This document shows positions 54,530-63,935 of a stretch of 64,000 bases of DNA, piece after piece. A program made the translations under genes and the position numbers. Position 1 is the stretch's first letter, and each line of letters begins with the position of its first letter. The stretch spans positions 496,001 to 560,000 of the forward strand of contig CAXXES010000001.1 in the NCBI GenBank assembly GCA_963677175.2, in the 5' to 3' direction. This DNA comes from Sunxiuqinia sp963677175. GTDB lineage: Bacteria; Bacteroidota; Bacteroidia; Bacteroidales; Prolixibacteraceae. The notes beneath the pieces were generated by a model that was given only the letters and a program-made list of their open reading frames with translations, did not search any database and was not told the origin of the DNA.

Positions 54530-55813
54530 CTATTTTCCCGTTTCAAACAATTCTTTTTCATCCACCGCTTTCACCCGCAGGCTGTCTTTCAGGGTCCGGC
54601 TCACAATGTTGTAGGGTCCGGTAATCACTTCATCACTGTCATCAATGCCTTGTAATATCTCAATATTCATGTTATCCTGAATGCCTGTCTCAACCTGCCG
54701 TTTCCAAGCCAGTCCATCTTTCATCACAAAAACCACTTCTTCCTTGTCTCCTTGTCCGCTGGCTTCATCTGTGCTATTTTCTTCATCCATAACGCGCGTT
54801 GTAACAGCCTGAATAGGAACCGATATCACTCCTTCACGGGTTTCAGTCTGAATATCAACAGTGGCCGACATACCCGGACGAAAAGGGTAAATCTTCATGG
54901 CCGAACTATCAATCAAGTCGAGATACGAATCGCGCAACAGCAACACTTTAACATCAAAATTGGTCACTTGGTCTGTTGAAGCGCCCACGGTATTGGCCGA
55001 ATTGGCAATTTCGGTCACAATACCTTTGAATTTGCGTTTCAAATAAGCATCCACTTCAACCAATGCCGTGTCTCCTTTGGACACTTTCACAATATCATTT
55101 TCGTTCACCTCAACCTTCACTTCCATTTTATCGAGGTTGGCAACCACCATCATATCCGTTCCAGCGTACATGTTGGTTCCAACAACGCGTTCTCCTTTCT
55201 CCACATTTAGCTGCGACACGACCCCGTCCATGGGCGCATAAATCTTCGTTTTCACCAGTTGCTCCTCCGCTTCAGCAACCGATGCTTCGGCTGATTTAAC
55301 GGCAAACTCTGCAGCCCGCACTTCAGCGGCGGCCACCTTAAAGGCAGCCTGAGCAGTTTCAAAGTCGGATTGGGGAACCGCTTGCTGATCAAACAAGGTT
55401 TGGGTACGATTGAAAGCCAACTCACGCTCAATCATTTGAGCCTCGACTTGTGCCAGCCGGGCTTTCGAAGAATTCAGCGCAGCCTCGGCCCGGTTTAGGG
55501 TCTGAATATAAATATCGGGCTTGATGACCACCAGCAACTGACCTTGCTTTACCTCATCACCTTCCTGAATATCCATGTCAATAATTTCGCCCGAAACATC
55601 GGGACTGATCTTCACTTCGGTTTCGGGCTGAACCTTTCCATTAGCAGTAATCAACTCAGTAATGGTTTTACTTTCAACTTTCTGAGTCGTTACCTTCACT
55701 TCAAACTCCTTCCCAAACCAGCCGTTCTTTTTACCAACAACCAGTAAAATGATGATAACAACCAGAAACACGAGTAAATAGGGGAGTAATTTATTCTTTT
55801 TTGTTTTTGCCAT
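54530..55813 (-). CDS. Solitary efflux adaptor (HlyD/MacA family)
   Basis: A protein of 427 residues anchored by one N-terminal helix (LLPYLLVFLVVIIILLVVG). It has first lipoyl half EGDEVKQGQLLVVI, a long alpha-hairpin (AALNSSKARLAQVEAQMIER...AEAEEQLVK), second lipoyl half IYAPMDGVVSQLNVEKGE, then beta-barrel and membrane-proximal domains. MacA-type adaptors are normally encoded with a MacB permease, an ATPase and TolC. None is adjacent here, so partners must be elsewhere. A ~95-bp repeat occupies its upstream region. Confidence 0.88.
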   Translation of the reverse strand: MAKTKKNKLLPYLLVFLVVIIILLVVGKKNGWFGKEFEVKVTTQKVESKTITELITANGKVQPETEVKISPDVSGEIIDMDIQEGDEVKQGQLLVVIKPDIYIQTLNRAEAALNSSKARLAQVEAQMIERELAFNRTQTLFDQQAVPQSDFETAQAAFKVAAAEVRAAEFAVKSAEASVAEAEEQLVKTKIYAPMDGVVSQLNVEKGERVVGTNMYAGTDMMVVANLDKMEVKVEVNENDIVKVSKGDTALVEVDAYLKRKFKGIVTEIANSANTVGASTDQVTNFDVKVLLLRDSYLDLIDSSAMKIYPFRPGMSATVDIQTETREGVISVPIQAVTTRVMDEENSTDEASGQGDKEEVVFVMKDGLAWKRQVETGIQDNMNIEILQGIDDSDEVITGPYNIVSRTLKDSLRVKAVDEKELFETGK

Positions 55814-55840
55814 GATGAAGTTATTTGTTTATTACTGTTT

Positions 55841-55936
55841 TTAAGTAGTGTGAATAATTTAGTGTCATGTTTCGAGTCTTTAACAATCTGTGATAGAAGC
55901 GAAACCGAAAATATCAAATAGGTCCGTGACCTTAGT
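55841..55936 (-). repeat. Dispersed ~95-bp element, copy 2
   Basis: The reverse complement matches 347-442 over its whole length and starts AAGGTCACGGACCTATTTG. It lies 28 bp upstream of the HlyD adaptor start, so it would be transcribed as, or act as, that gene's upstream region. The remaining bases 55937-56113 hold no gene. Confidence 0.75.
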
Positions 55937-56113
55937 TGTAGAGTTGCGCCTAAAATTACAATATTTTTGGAACTTATGATAGATTGATGAAGACTTCTTC
56001 ACCAAAAGATACACAAAAAATGTAATCGAAGATTTCATCACTAAGGGTTATAGGCATAATAGAACCATTCGGACAGATGCAATACAACATTTGGCAGCCA
56101 AGGCAATAACCTG

Positions 56114-57199
56114 TTATATTGCTTGATGTTCCTTCGCAAGAATCGAAAAATGAAATGTGGTTTTATTATTGGGTTCGTTGATTACTTCAATAAATCCACC
56201 CAACACTTCAACCAAATTCCTGACAACAGCCAATCCTATTCCAAGGCCCTCGGCATATTGACCAGGAGCTAATTCATCCTTTTCAAATATTTCAAAAATT
56301 TTCAATCGCTTTTCTTCATCAACTTGCGATCCGGTGTTGGAGACAAAAAAGATAGCCTGCGATCCTTTTGTTCCTTTAAAACCAAAAGTAACCACACTGT
56401 TTTCGGCTGAAAATTTTATCGCATTATCAATCAAATGGTAGAAAATGTGTCTGAGCTTTTTTTCATCGGTTAAAAGAATAGCCGAAGGATTCACATTGAC
56501 ATAGTCAAGCGACAGTTTTTTGTCAACAACCAATTGCTTGATTCTGAACCAATTTTTAATTTCCAGAACAATTTTTTTAAAATTGACAATCCCGTTGTTT
56601 ACCTTAAGGGTTTCTCCGGCATGCACCAGTGATAGTTCAACCAAATCATTCATCAAAAATAAAAACCGGTTGGAACTTTCTCTTAAATAACCGGCATATT
56701 CCGCTTTTTCTGTTTCCTTACCTTCCAAATCAAGGGAGGCAATAATGTCCAAAAAACCCAAGATGCCGTTTAGTGGTGTTCTTATTTCATGCGATAGGTT
56801 ATTTAAGAACTGGGTTCGTACTTTTTGTGATATCAGTGCCCTATTGTACAATTCATCAATCTTCCCGGTCAATCTCTTGATGATGTTTCCCTTTTCAATA
56901 ATCCCGATGTAATTGTCATTATCGAAGACAGGCAAGACAAAAGTCCTGTTTTCATCTAGCTTCACCAGTGCTTGATTGACTGTGTCGTCTGCATTCAACC
57001 TACCCTTTTCGGTAATGCAGTCGATGACTAACTTATGCGGGCGTTTAATCAAATCGGCAGGGGTTAACACACCACAAAATTTCTCTTCATCAAATACAGC
57101 CAGAAAATCATTCTCAATCAAAATGTCTTCAATCTCATTAACCCCGGAGTAAGCATCCACCTTTTGATATGATTCTGATATGTATTTTCGAACAATCAT
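56114..57199 (-). CDS. Soluble histidine kinase with tandem CBS sensor domains
   Basis: A protein of 361 residues with no membrane helix. Residues ~1-115 form two CBS motifs (FDEEKFCGVLTPADLI, LPVFDNDNYIGIIEKGNII), a module that usually binds adenine nucleotides. A short helix leads to the dimerisation domain with FLNNLSHEIRTPLNGI (phosphorylated H137). The ATPase domain has LIDNAIKFS and GLGIGLAVV. It may sense cellular energy state. No response regulator adjoins it. Its start overlaps the stop of the upstream 117-residue gene by 4 bp. Confidence 0.88.
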   Translation of the reverse strand: MIVRKYISESYQKVDAYSGVNEIEDILIENDFLAVFDEEKFCGVLTPADLIKRPHKLVIDCITEKGRLNADDTVNQALVKLDENRTFVLPVFDNDNYIGIIEKGNIIKRLTGKIDELYNRALISQKVRTQFLNNLSHEIRTPLNGILGFLDIIASLDLEGKETEKAEYAGYLRESSNRFLFLMNDLVELSLVHAGETLKVNNGIVNFKKIVLEIKNWFRIKQLVVDKKLSLDYVNVNPSAILLTDEKKLRHIFYHLIDNAIKFSAENSVVTFGFKGTKGSQAIFFVSNTGSQVDEEKRLKIFEIFEKDELAPGQYAEGLGIGLAVVRNLVEVLGGFIEVINEPNNKTTFHFSILAKEHQAI

Positions 57200-57549
57200 T
57201 CTGCAAACTCACCCTCTATCGATTCATAAAAAATCCTTAACTTAAATTCAACCTTAAGAATCTCGTAAGCCGAAACATATGGAAATACATTCGTTCTGAG
57301 CATCTTAATAACATATTCGTAATTGATTTTTTTTAGAATCTTTTTATTAATGAAGACAGCTTCCACGGCTTCATCTTCAATTTCAAACACTTCAAATTCA
57401 TTAGGAACCAAGTATTGGAATGATTTTGTTAAACCCAGTTTTCCGTGAGGAGATTTCTTTCCAACAATCATAATATCTTCAAGCGGAGGCAGACGAATCT
57501 CCTCAAAACTTAAATTAACAGAGTATTTTCTAGATGCTGATTCAGCCAT
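57196..57549 (-). CDS. Small protein coupled to the CBS histidine kinase
   Basis: A 117-residue protein with no signal peptide or helix-turn-helix. It contains FEEIRLPPLEDIMIVGKKSPHG, FEVFEIEDEAVEAVFINKK and KVEFKLRIFYES. The mix of strands and helices suggests a small globular domain. No family was recognised. Because of the ATGA overlap with the kinase, the two are probably made together; a partner or sensor role is inference. Confidence 0.65.
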   Translation of the reverse strand: MAESASRKYSVNLSFEEIRLPPLEDIMIVGKKSPHGKLGLTKSFQYLVPNEFEVFEIEDEAVEAVFINKKILKKINYEYVIKMLRTNVFPYVSAYEILKVEFKLRIFYESIEGEFAE

Positions 57550-57682
57550 GATTTTTTTATCCGGCTAAAATATACAAAATTTCGCATTTGATCATTCAGC
57601 TTATTCGTTAAATATCTTTAAACAGGCATTTGATCAATGAAAGCCACATTTGGCTTCCAGTAAAAAAGACTTTGAAATCTGA

Positions 57683-58930
57683 TTATTTAAGAACCAACCG
57701 CGCTGTCCGTCGGCTTTTTTGTTCCAAAAAGACCTGCCGGTTATGTTTCATTTTTCCCAATGCCTCGTCATTGTAAAACCGGATGGTTGCCAGAATCAAA
57801 CTGGTATTGTACAATACATCATACTCTTTCCGCAATTCAACAACCAGCGACTCCAGCCCAACTTCGGGCTCATCAATACAAAGCGAAAGATCGATGGCCG
57901 ACTGCTGAATCAGGTTGACTTTGATGCGCCGCTTTTTAAACAAACTGAAAACCTCGGACAGTTCATCAATACCAATAAAGGAGAAGTCGGAAGGCGACAA
58001 AGTAATCAGTGCCTGGTTCTTTTTCAGAATATAAACCGGTACTAAATCCAGTTGGTGATCCACATCATGGATCATGGTTCCTGCTTGGTCGGGAAAATCG
58101 AACGGACGAACCAACAAGGGAATCTGCTTATTGCGCAGTGGCTTGATCGTTTTCGGGTGAATGACTTTCGCGCCGGAATAGGCTAACTCAATAGCTTCTT
58201 TGTAAGACAATTCTTCCAGCTTAACGGTATCGGCAAAGTCAACCGGATCGGCATTGAGCACGCCCGGAACGTTTTTCCAGATAGTCACACTTTCGGCGTT
58301 CAGTAAATTACCTAAAATAGCGGCGGTAAAATCGGAACCTTCGCGCCCCAGCGTGGTGGTTTGGTTGGTTGTGGTTGACCCGATGAAACCCTGCGTTACA
58401 TATAAGTCCGCATCCTGAAAATTAAAACTGTTGTTGATCAGCATCTCCGACCACTTGTAATCGACGATAGCTTCGCGGTGGGTTTCGTCGGTCCGCAAAC
58501 TTTGGCGAATATCCATCCAACGGTTTTTCAAGCCACGTTTATTCAGAAAAGCTGAAATAATGGCCGTGGAAATCAACTCGCCATAACAAACAAGCTGGTC
58601 GTACTCGTAATCAAAATTCAAAGAAGGACTGCCTGCCAAGCGCTTTTTCAACTCGGCAAATAATTGGTCAACCAGCCCCAAATCCGTGTCCTCCAGGCTA
58701 AGATCACCAATAATCCCTGCGTGGTAATCCTTCACCTTCTGAAAAATACCGTCGGTACCCTTCCCCCGGGTGAAAAAACTTTTCACCAGCGTCTCAAGTT
58801 CGTTGGTGGTGGTGCCCATGGCCGAAACCACGATCACTTTTTTATCGGGAAAAAATTCAATGATGGATGCGACATTCTGAATAGCGCTTGCTGAGCTTAC
58901 CGATGCCCCGCCAAATTTAAAGATCTTCAT
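57683..58930 (-). CDS. Aspartate kinase
   Basis: A monofunctional enzyme of 415 residues that phosphorylates aspartate, the first step to lysine/DAP, threonine and methionine. The kinase domain starts MKIFKFGGASV (usually KFGGTSV) and contains GREGSDFTAAILG and SYKEAIELAYSGAKVIHPKT. The C-terminal ~115 residues form the ACT regulatory region (ALITLSPSDFSFIG). Monocistronic. Confidence 0.93.
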   Translation of the reverse strand: MKIFKFGGASVSSASAIQNVASIIEFFPDKKVIVVSAMGTTTNELETLVKSFFTRGKGTDGIFQKVKDYHAGIIGDLSLEDTDLGLVDQLFAELKKRLAGSPSLNFDYEYDQLVCYGELISTAIISAFLNKRGLKNRWMDIRQSLRTDETHREAIVDYKWSEMLINNSFNFQDADLYVTQGFIGSTTTNQTTTLGREGSDFTAAILGNLLNAESVTIWKNVPGVLNADPVDFADTVKLEELSYKEAIELAYSGAKVIHPKTIKPLRNKQIPLLVRPFDFPDQAGTMIHDVDHQLDLVPVYILKKNQALITLSPSDFSFIGIDELSEVFSLFKKRRIKVNLIQQSAIDLSLCIDEPEVGLESLVVELRKEYDVLYNTSLILATIRFYNDEALGKMKHNRQVFLEQKSRRTARLVLK

Positions 58931-59113
58931 AGGTTCAATTTTTCTTCAACACTTAATTGATGCCAAATTAAGCAGATTTGGCTGATCATAAAACTAACAT
59001 TTATCAGGCTTCATTTTTATTTCATGCTAAAGATAATGAAACGAATTACATGAACATAAAACTTTCGCCTGCTGTTCAAAAAAGCAAAGGAACGATTCGA
59101 AGTTTGCAGCCGT

Positions 59114-59818
59114 CTACGGCATCAGAAAGTTTCCCTTTTTGTGGATGATCCGCGCCCAGTACACAAAAGGCGTATCGGCAGCAGCAACCGCCCATTTCAA
59201 CAGGTAAGTGGTGATGAAAATCTCCCAAAGCACGCCCGTTTCAAAAACACCCCAAAAAGCAATCAAGGTAAATACAACACTGTCCAGCAACTGCGAAACC
59301 ATGGTACTCAAATTGTTGCGCACCCACAGCTGTCCAGGAGACGAAAAGCGCTTCTTCCAGAAATGAAAAGCCCAAATGTCATGTCGCTGAGAAACGAGGT
59401 AGGCCGTCAGGCTGGCAATGGCGATTCGCGGCATCAACTCAAAAATGGTGCTGAGCGATTCGTGGGTGGTTGCCGCAAACTCATCACCTTGCAATGGAAG
59501 GAAGTAAAGCGCCAGGTTCATCAACAAAGTCATCGAAATCAAACTGAAAAAACCGATCCATACAGCTTTCTTCGCATCTTCCTTTCCATAGTTCTCTGAC
59601 AAAATATCGGTTACCAAAAAAGAAGTAGCGTAAACAATGTTGCCCAAGGTGGCCACCAATCCGAACAGTTCAATGGTTTGAATAACCTGGATATTGGCTA
59701 CAATCACTGAAATCGGGATCCACATGATCAATCCCCATTTTCCAAACAACTTATAGGCTGCAATGATTAAAAGGAAATTAGCCAGCAGCATAGCCAGCCA
59801 AAGCAATTCGTTGTGCAT
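59114..59818 (-). CDS. Queuosine precursor transporter (VUT/YhhQ family)
   Basis: A 234-residue inner-membrane protein with about six helices. NIVYATSFLVTDILSENYGKEDAKKAVWIGF is the hallmark of YhhQ-type vitamin-uptake transporters, which import preQ0/preQ1 for queuosine in tRNA. QLLDSVVFTLIAFWGVF is the second conserved block. It is downstream of pgeF on the same strand but has its own candidate promoter. Confidence 0.88.
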   Translation of the reverse strand: MHNELLWLAMLLANFLLIIAAYKLFGKWGLIMWIPISVIVANIQVIQTIELFGLVATLGNIVYATSFLVTDILSENYGKEDAKKAVWIGFFSLISMTLLMNLALYFLPLQGDEFAATTHESLSTIFELMPRIAIASLTAYLVSQRHDIWAFHFWKKRFSSPGQLWVRNNLSTMVSQLLDSVVFTLIAFWGVFETGVLWEIFITTYLLKWAVAAADTPFVYWARIIHKKGNFLMP

Positions 59819-59879
59819 TTTTTTAACTTTTTAGTCGCAGGGTGATGCCACCTGCAAGGTTCATCAAATTTTTCCGGCG

Positions 59880-59887
59880 CAAATATA
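59880..59887 (-). promoter_or_regulatory. Candidate -7 element of the queuosine precursor transporter gene
   Basis: On the minus strand TATATTTG matches TAnnTTTG, just past the pgeF stop and 61 bp before the transporter start. Confidence 0.45.
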
Positions 59888-59888
59888 C

Positions 59889-60665
59889 TTATTTCTGCAA
59901 CATCAATCCACTCACCATTCTTCCGGTATCAGCGCCATCGCGCCGGGCCGAATAAAAAAGCTCTTTGTGCGAATAGGAGCAAAAACCCATCACTTCAATT
60001 TGCTCTTCGGGAACCCCCGCAGCCAGAAGCAGGCTTTTATTGGCTTCCCACAAATCGAAATAAGCTTTCCCCTCTTCAACTGCGGGTTTCAATAGCTGCC
60101 GGTGATTGTCAAAACTTTCCCGAACCGCCTGAATAACCTCTTGTCCAACTTCATAGGCATGCAAATGGATGGAAGGGCCAATGCCGGCCACAAGGTCTTC
60201 GGGTGCCGAGTCGAAGTGAAGCTGCATGGCATGCACCGTTTTTGAAACAAGCTGACTAACCGTTCCACGCCAGCCCGCATGAACGGCTGCAATCACCTGC
60301 TGCACCGGATCAAACAGCAAAACCGGGACACAATCGGCTGTTTGCACGCAAATACAAAGGTTGGGCTGTTGGGTAATCAGTGCGTCCGTGCCTGCAATGT
60401 CGCCCGTTACCGGTTCGGTTACAACCTCAATCTTACTGCCATGCACCTGACGCGGAAATACCAACTGCGAGGGAAGAATCTTTAACCCGCGAGCCAGCTC
60501 GTCCCGAAACAACTGGTAAACTTCAGGTTCATCTCCGGTGAACCGGGACTTGCCATTGCCTCCCCACCCCGGTCTGCTCGATGTGAAATGGACCAGGCCA
60601 GGCACATCCAACAAATTGAACTGGTAAAATATTTTTCCGTGAACTCCAAACTTTTTCATACTCAT
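59889..60665 (-). CDS. pgeF: Peptidoglycan editing factor PgeF (laccase-domain, DUF152)
   Basis: A 258-residue cytosolic protein of the YfiH/YlmD family, which removes wrongly placed amino acids from peptidoglycan precursors and also acts in purine nucleoside hydrolysis. The metal-site residues are H75 (PRQVHGS), C112 (QTADCVPVLLFD) and H129 (AVHAGWRGT), and GPSIHLHAYEVG completes the pattern. The ATG two codons later could also be the start. Confidence 0.93.
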   Translation of the reverse strand: MSMKKFGVHGKIFYQFNLLDVPGLVHFTSSRPGWGGNGKSRFTGDEPEVYQLFRDELARGLKILPSQLVFPRQVHGSKIEVVTEPVTGDIAGTDALITQQPNLCICVQTADCVPVLLFDPVQQVIAAVHAGWRGTVSQLVSKTVHAMQLHFDSAPEDLVAGIGPSIHLHAYEVGQEVIQAVRESFDNHRQLLKPAVEEGKAYFDLWEANKSLLLAAGVPEEQIEVMGFCSYSHKELFYSARRDGADTGRMVSGLMLQK

Positions 60666-60827
60666 GCTTCTTCCTAGAATCTCAACACGATTTTGTATTA
60701 TGAGTTCAATCCCATAAGCGATTTAGAAACGAAATCCACCTTCACCTATAGAAAAAATAAGTGTCGTATGAGTAATTTCAGCCGAAAAATGGTACTACTC
60801 TTATAATCCCCAAATTAAAACTCAAAG

Positions 60828-61526
60828 ATGAAGACATCATTTATCAAGCTTATCGTGTTATTTCTGCTGGTGATTCCTTTCAGCGTATTTTCGCAGTCGA
60901 ACACAGAAGCCAGCTATTTCGAAAAAGACTCCATCACCCAAAAGGGGTTCACCCTCATTTTCATCAACAAGGCAGAATCGTTTGATCCAGGCGTAGCGCA
61001 AAAACTGAAAGACACTTTCTTTACGGTTTACCCGCCGATGGTGAAAAACTACAATAAAAAATCGGCCCGGAAAGTTACCTTCGTAATAGACCCTGCATAC
61101 GACGGTGTTGCAGCAACTTCATCCGATCGTGTAGTATACAACCCCGATTGGTTCAGAAGAAACCCCAATGATATTGATGTGGTGACCCACGAAGTGATGC
61201 ACATTGTGCAGGCTTACGGAAGAACCCCCGGCCCCTGGTGGATTACCGAAGGCATTGCCGATTATGTACGCTACAAATACGGGGTTGCCAATGCCGAAGG
61301 CAACTGGTCGCTTCCGGATGTGAACGAAAAGCAGAACTACGATAACGCTTACCGGATAACAGCCCGCTTTTTTGCCTGGATCGTCAAAAATAAGAACAAA
61401 AAATTCATTGAGAAAATGGACCAGGCCATGCGCGACCACTCATATACTGACGATATCTGGGGAAAACTGACAGGGAAAAATCCAGCCGAATTATGGTTGG
61501 AATATCTAGCCAATCCTGATATTTAA
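60828..61526 (+). CDS. Secreted basic-secretory-protein family metalloprotease
   Basis: A protein of 232 residues with signal peptide (VIPFSVFSQ). The zinc motif is HEVMH (H121, E122, H125) followed by GPWWITEGIADYVRYKYG (E141), the pattern of the plant basic secretory protein family, which includes bacterial gluzincin-like peptidases. WLEYLANPDI ends the protein. It precedes the GH92 gene by 54 bp on the same strand, so the two may be cotranscribed. Confidence 0.88.
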   Translation: MKTSFIKLIVLFLLVIPFSVFSQSNTEASYFEKDSITQKGFTLIFINKAESFDPGVAQKLKDTFFTVYPPMVKNYNKKSARKVTFVIDPAYDGVAATSSDRVVYNPDWFRRNPNDIDVVTHEVMHIVQAYGRTPGPWWITEGIADYVRYKYGVANAEGNWSLPDVNEKQNYDNAYRITARFFAWIVKNKNKKFIEKMDQAMRDHSYTDDIWGKLTGKNPAELWLEYLANPDI

Positions 61527-61580
61527 TTCGAATACAATACCAGCCGAATTCACAAAATTCGATTGGTCAAATTAAACAGA

Positions 61581-63935
61581 ATGAAAAGAACTCTTTTGCT
61601 CTTTTGGCTGCTCATAGGCGGACTTTCAGCCGTCGAGGCCCAACCTGAGAAAGATTGGTGTGACTATGTCGATCCATTTATCGGCACGCAGGAAATGGGG
61701 CATACTTTCCCCGGTGCCACGGTACCTTTCGGCATGGTTCAGCTCAGTCCCGAAACTGACACAATTCCCTATAGTGTAAATGGTCGTTACAACAGTGAAG
61801 TATACCGCTATTGTGCGGGTTACCAATATACAGACCCGACAATTGCCGGCTTTGCCCACACCCATTTCAGCGGAACAGGGCACTCCGATTTGGGTGATTT
61901 TCTGATTATGCCGACAACCGGAAAATTGCAACTCAATCCCGGAACAGCCGAACATCCGGAAAGTGGTTACCGCTCGCGCTTCAGCCATGAGCATGAAAGT
62001 GCCAGCCCCGGGTATTACCAGGTTTTGCTTCAGGATTATGACATTACAGCCGAGATGACTACCACCACCCATACCGGATTTCACCAATACTCATTCCCGA
62101 AAACCGATACCGGCCATATCATTCTGGATATGAATTATAACATTTACAACTATGATGGCAAAGTTATCTGGGCATCGGTTCGGGTGGAGAATGACACCTT
62201 GGTGACCGGCTACCGAATCACACGTGGATGGGCACGGAACCGCTACCTGTATTTTGCCATGAGCTTTTCGAAACCGATAAAAACATACGGGATGAAAAGC
62301 GATGAAAAACTGGTCTATAAAGGTTTCTGGCGCAAGTTCGATGAAACCAAAAACTTCCCGCAAATGGAAGCCCGCGACATGGTCAACTATTTCGATTTTG
62401 ATGTAAGCGACGGAGAACCAGTGAAAATCAAATTTGCACTATCAGCAGTAAGCACCGAAGGCGCCTTGAATAACTTGCGAGCCGAAATTCAGGACTGGGA
62501 TTTTGAGAAAACAAAAGCCGAAGCTCGCCACGCCTGGGAAAAAGAACTGGAAAAAATTCAGATTCAGGCCGACCACGATAAGATGGTGGCTTTTTACACC
62601 TCCATGTACCACGCCTTCATCAATCCGATTACCTATAACGATGTGGATGGCCAATACCGCGGATTGGACGGCAATATATATCTGGCTGACGGCTTTACCA
62701 ATTACACGGTGTTCTCGCTTTGGGACACTTACCGGGCGCTGCATCCGCTTTTTACAGTTCTTCAACCCAAACGCGCCAACGACATGGTAGTGTCCATGAT
62801 CAAACATTATGAGCAAAGTGTACATCATCTTTTGCCGGTTTGGTCACATTTCAACAACGAAAACTGGTGTATGATTGGCTACCACGCCGTTCCGGTCATT
62901 GTCGACGCCTACATGAAAGGCATCCGGAATTACGATATCGACAAAGCTTTCGACGCAGTCATCAAATCGTCAACACACAAAAGTTACGATGGTATTGGCG
63001 AATATATGCAATACGGCTATGTCCCCTTTGACAAAGTGAACAACTCAGCATCGCTAACCTTGGAGTATGCCTATGACGACTGGACAATTGCCAAATTTGC
63101 ACAGTCACTCGGAAAAACAGACCAGGCTTCAATTTACCTCAAACGTGCCCAATCCTACAAAAAACTGTTCGACCCGGAAGTAGGTTTTATCCGGGCAAAG
63201 AATGCTGATGGCAGCTGGAAAGAAAACTTCAATGCATTGAAAACAACAGGTGAAGGTTACATTGAAGGCAATGCCTGGAACTACTCACTTTACGAACCGC
63301 AGGATGTCGCCGGCTATATCCGGCTCCTGGGTAGCGAAAAAAAGTTCATTTCACGTCTGGACTCACTTTTTGAAATGCATTTGCCTGATGAGTTTTTTGA
63401 AGAATCGGAAGACATTGACCGGGTTGGTATTATCGGCGGTTATGTGCAGGGCAACGAACCCAGTCATCATGTGCCATACTTATACGCCTGGACTGGTTCC
63501 CCTTGGAAAAGCGCGGAGAAAATTCACCACATTATCAATACCAAATACAATCCGGCACCCGATGGTTTATGCGGTAACGACGACTGCGGACAAATGTCGG
63601 CCTGGTACATTTTCAGCAGCATGGGCTTCTACCCCGTCTGCCCCGGAACGAATGAATATGTTATTGGAAGCCCATGTATAAATGAGGCTGCGATTGAAGT
63701 CGATGGTGGCAAAAAATTCACCATGAAGGCCAATAAGCTAAGCGATAAAAATATCTACATCAAATCGGTGACACTGAATGGCAAGCCCTACGACAAAACC
63801 TTCATCACCCACAACGATTTGATGAGCGGCGGGGAGCTGATATTCGACATGGCAGCAAAACCCAACAAAAAATGGGGAACAGTGAAAGACAGCAAACCTT
63901 ATTCGATAGCCACACACGAACAACCAGACAATTAA
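61581..63935 (+). CDS. Glycoside hydrolase family 92 alpha-mannosidase
   Basis: A 784-residue secreted enzyme from ATG 61581 (MKRTLLLF), giving a signal peptide ending VEAQ; an in-frame ATG six codons upstream is less likely. The N-terminal beta-sandwich opens YVDPFIGTQEMGHTFPGATVPFGM and the catalytic helical domain carries GNEPSHHVPYLY and GNDDCGQMSAWYIFSSMGFYPV, hallmarks of GH92. These calcium-dependent enzymes release mannose from alpha-mannans or N-glycans. Usually they sit in polysaccharide utilisation loci, but here only the protease gene adjoins it. Bases 63936-64000 hold nothing recognisable. Confidence 0.95.
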   Translation: MKRTLLLFWLLIGGLSAVEAQPEKDWCDYVDPFIGTQEMGHTFPGATVPFGMVQLSPETDTIPYSVNGRYNSEVYRYCAGYQYTDPTIAGFAHTHFSGTGHSDLGDFLIMPTTGKLQLNPGTAEHPESGYRSRFSHEHESASPGYYQVLLQDYDITAEMTTTTHTGFHQYSFPKTDTGHIILDMNYNIYNYDGKVIWASVRVENDTLVTGYRITRGWARNRYLYFAMSFSKPIKTYGMKSDEKLVYKGFWRKFDETKNFPQMEARDMVNYFDFDVSDGEPVKIKFALSAVSTEGALNNLRAEIQDWDFEKTKAEARHAWEKELEKIQIQADHDKMVAFYTSMYHAFINPITYNDVDGQYRGLDGNIYLADGFTNYTVFSLWDTYRALHPLFTVLQPKRANDMVVSMIKHYEQSVHHLLPVWSHFNNENWCMIGYHAVPVIVDAYMKGIRNYDIDKAFDAVIKSSTHKSYDGIGEYMQYGYVPFDKVNNSASLTLEYAYDDWTIAKFAQSLGKTDQASIYLKRAQSYKKLFDPEVGFIRAKNADGSWKENFNALKTTGEGYIEGNAWNYSLYEPQDVAGYIRLLGSEKKFISRLDSLFEMHLPDEFFEESEDIDRVGIIGGYVQGNEPSHHVPYLYAWTGSPWKSAEKIHHIINTKYNPAPDGLCGNDDCGQMSAWYIFSSMGFYPVCPGTNEYVIGSPCINEAAIEVDGGKKFTMKANKLSDKNIYIKSVTLNGKPYDKTFITHNDLMSGGELIFDMAAKPNKKWGTVKDSKPYSIATHEQPDN

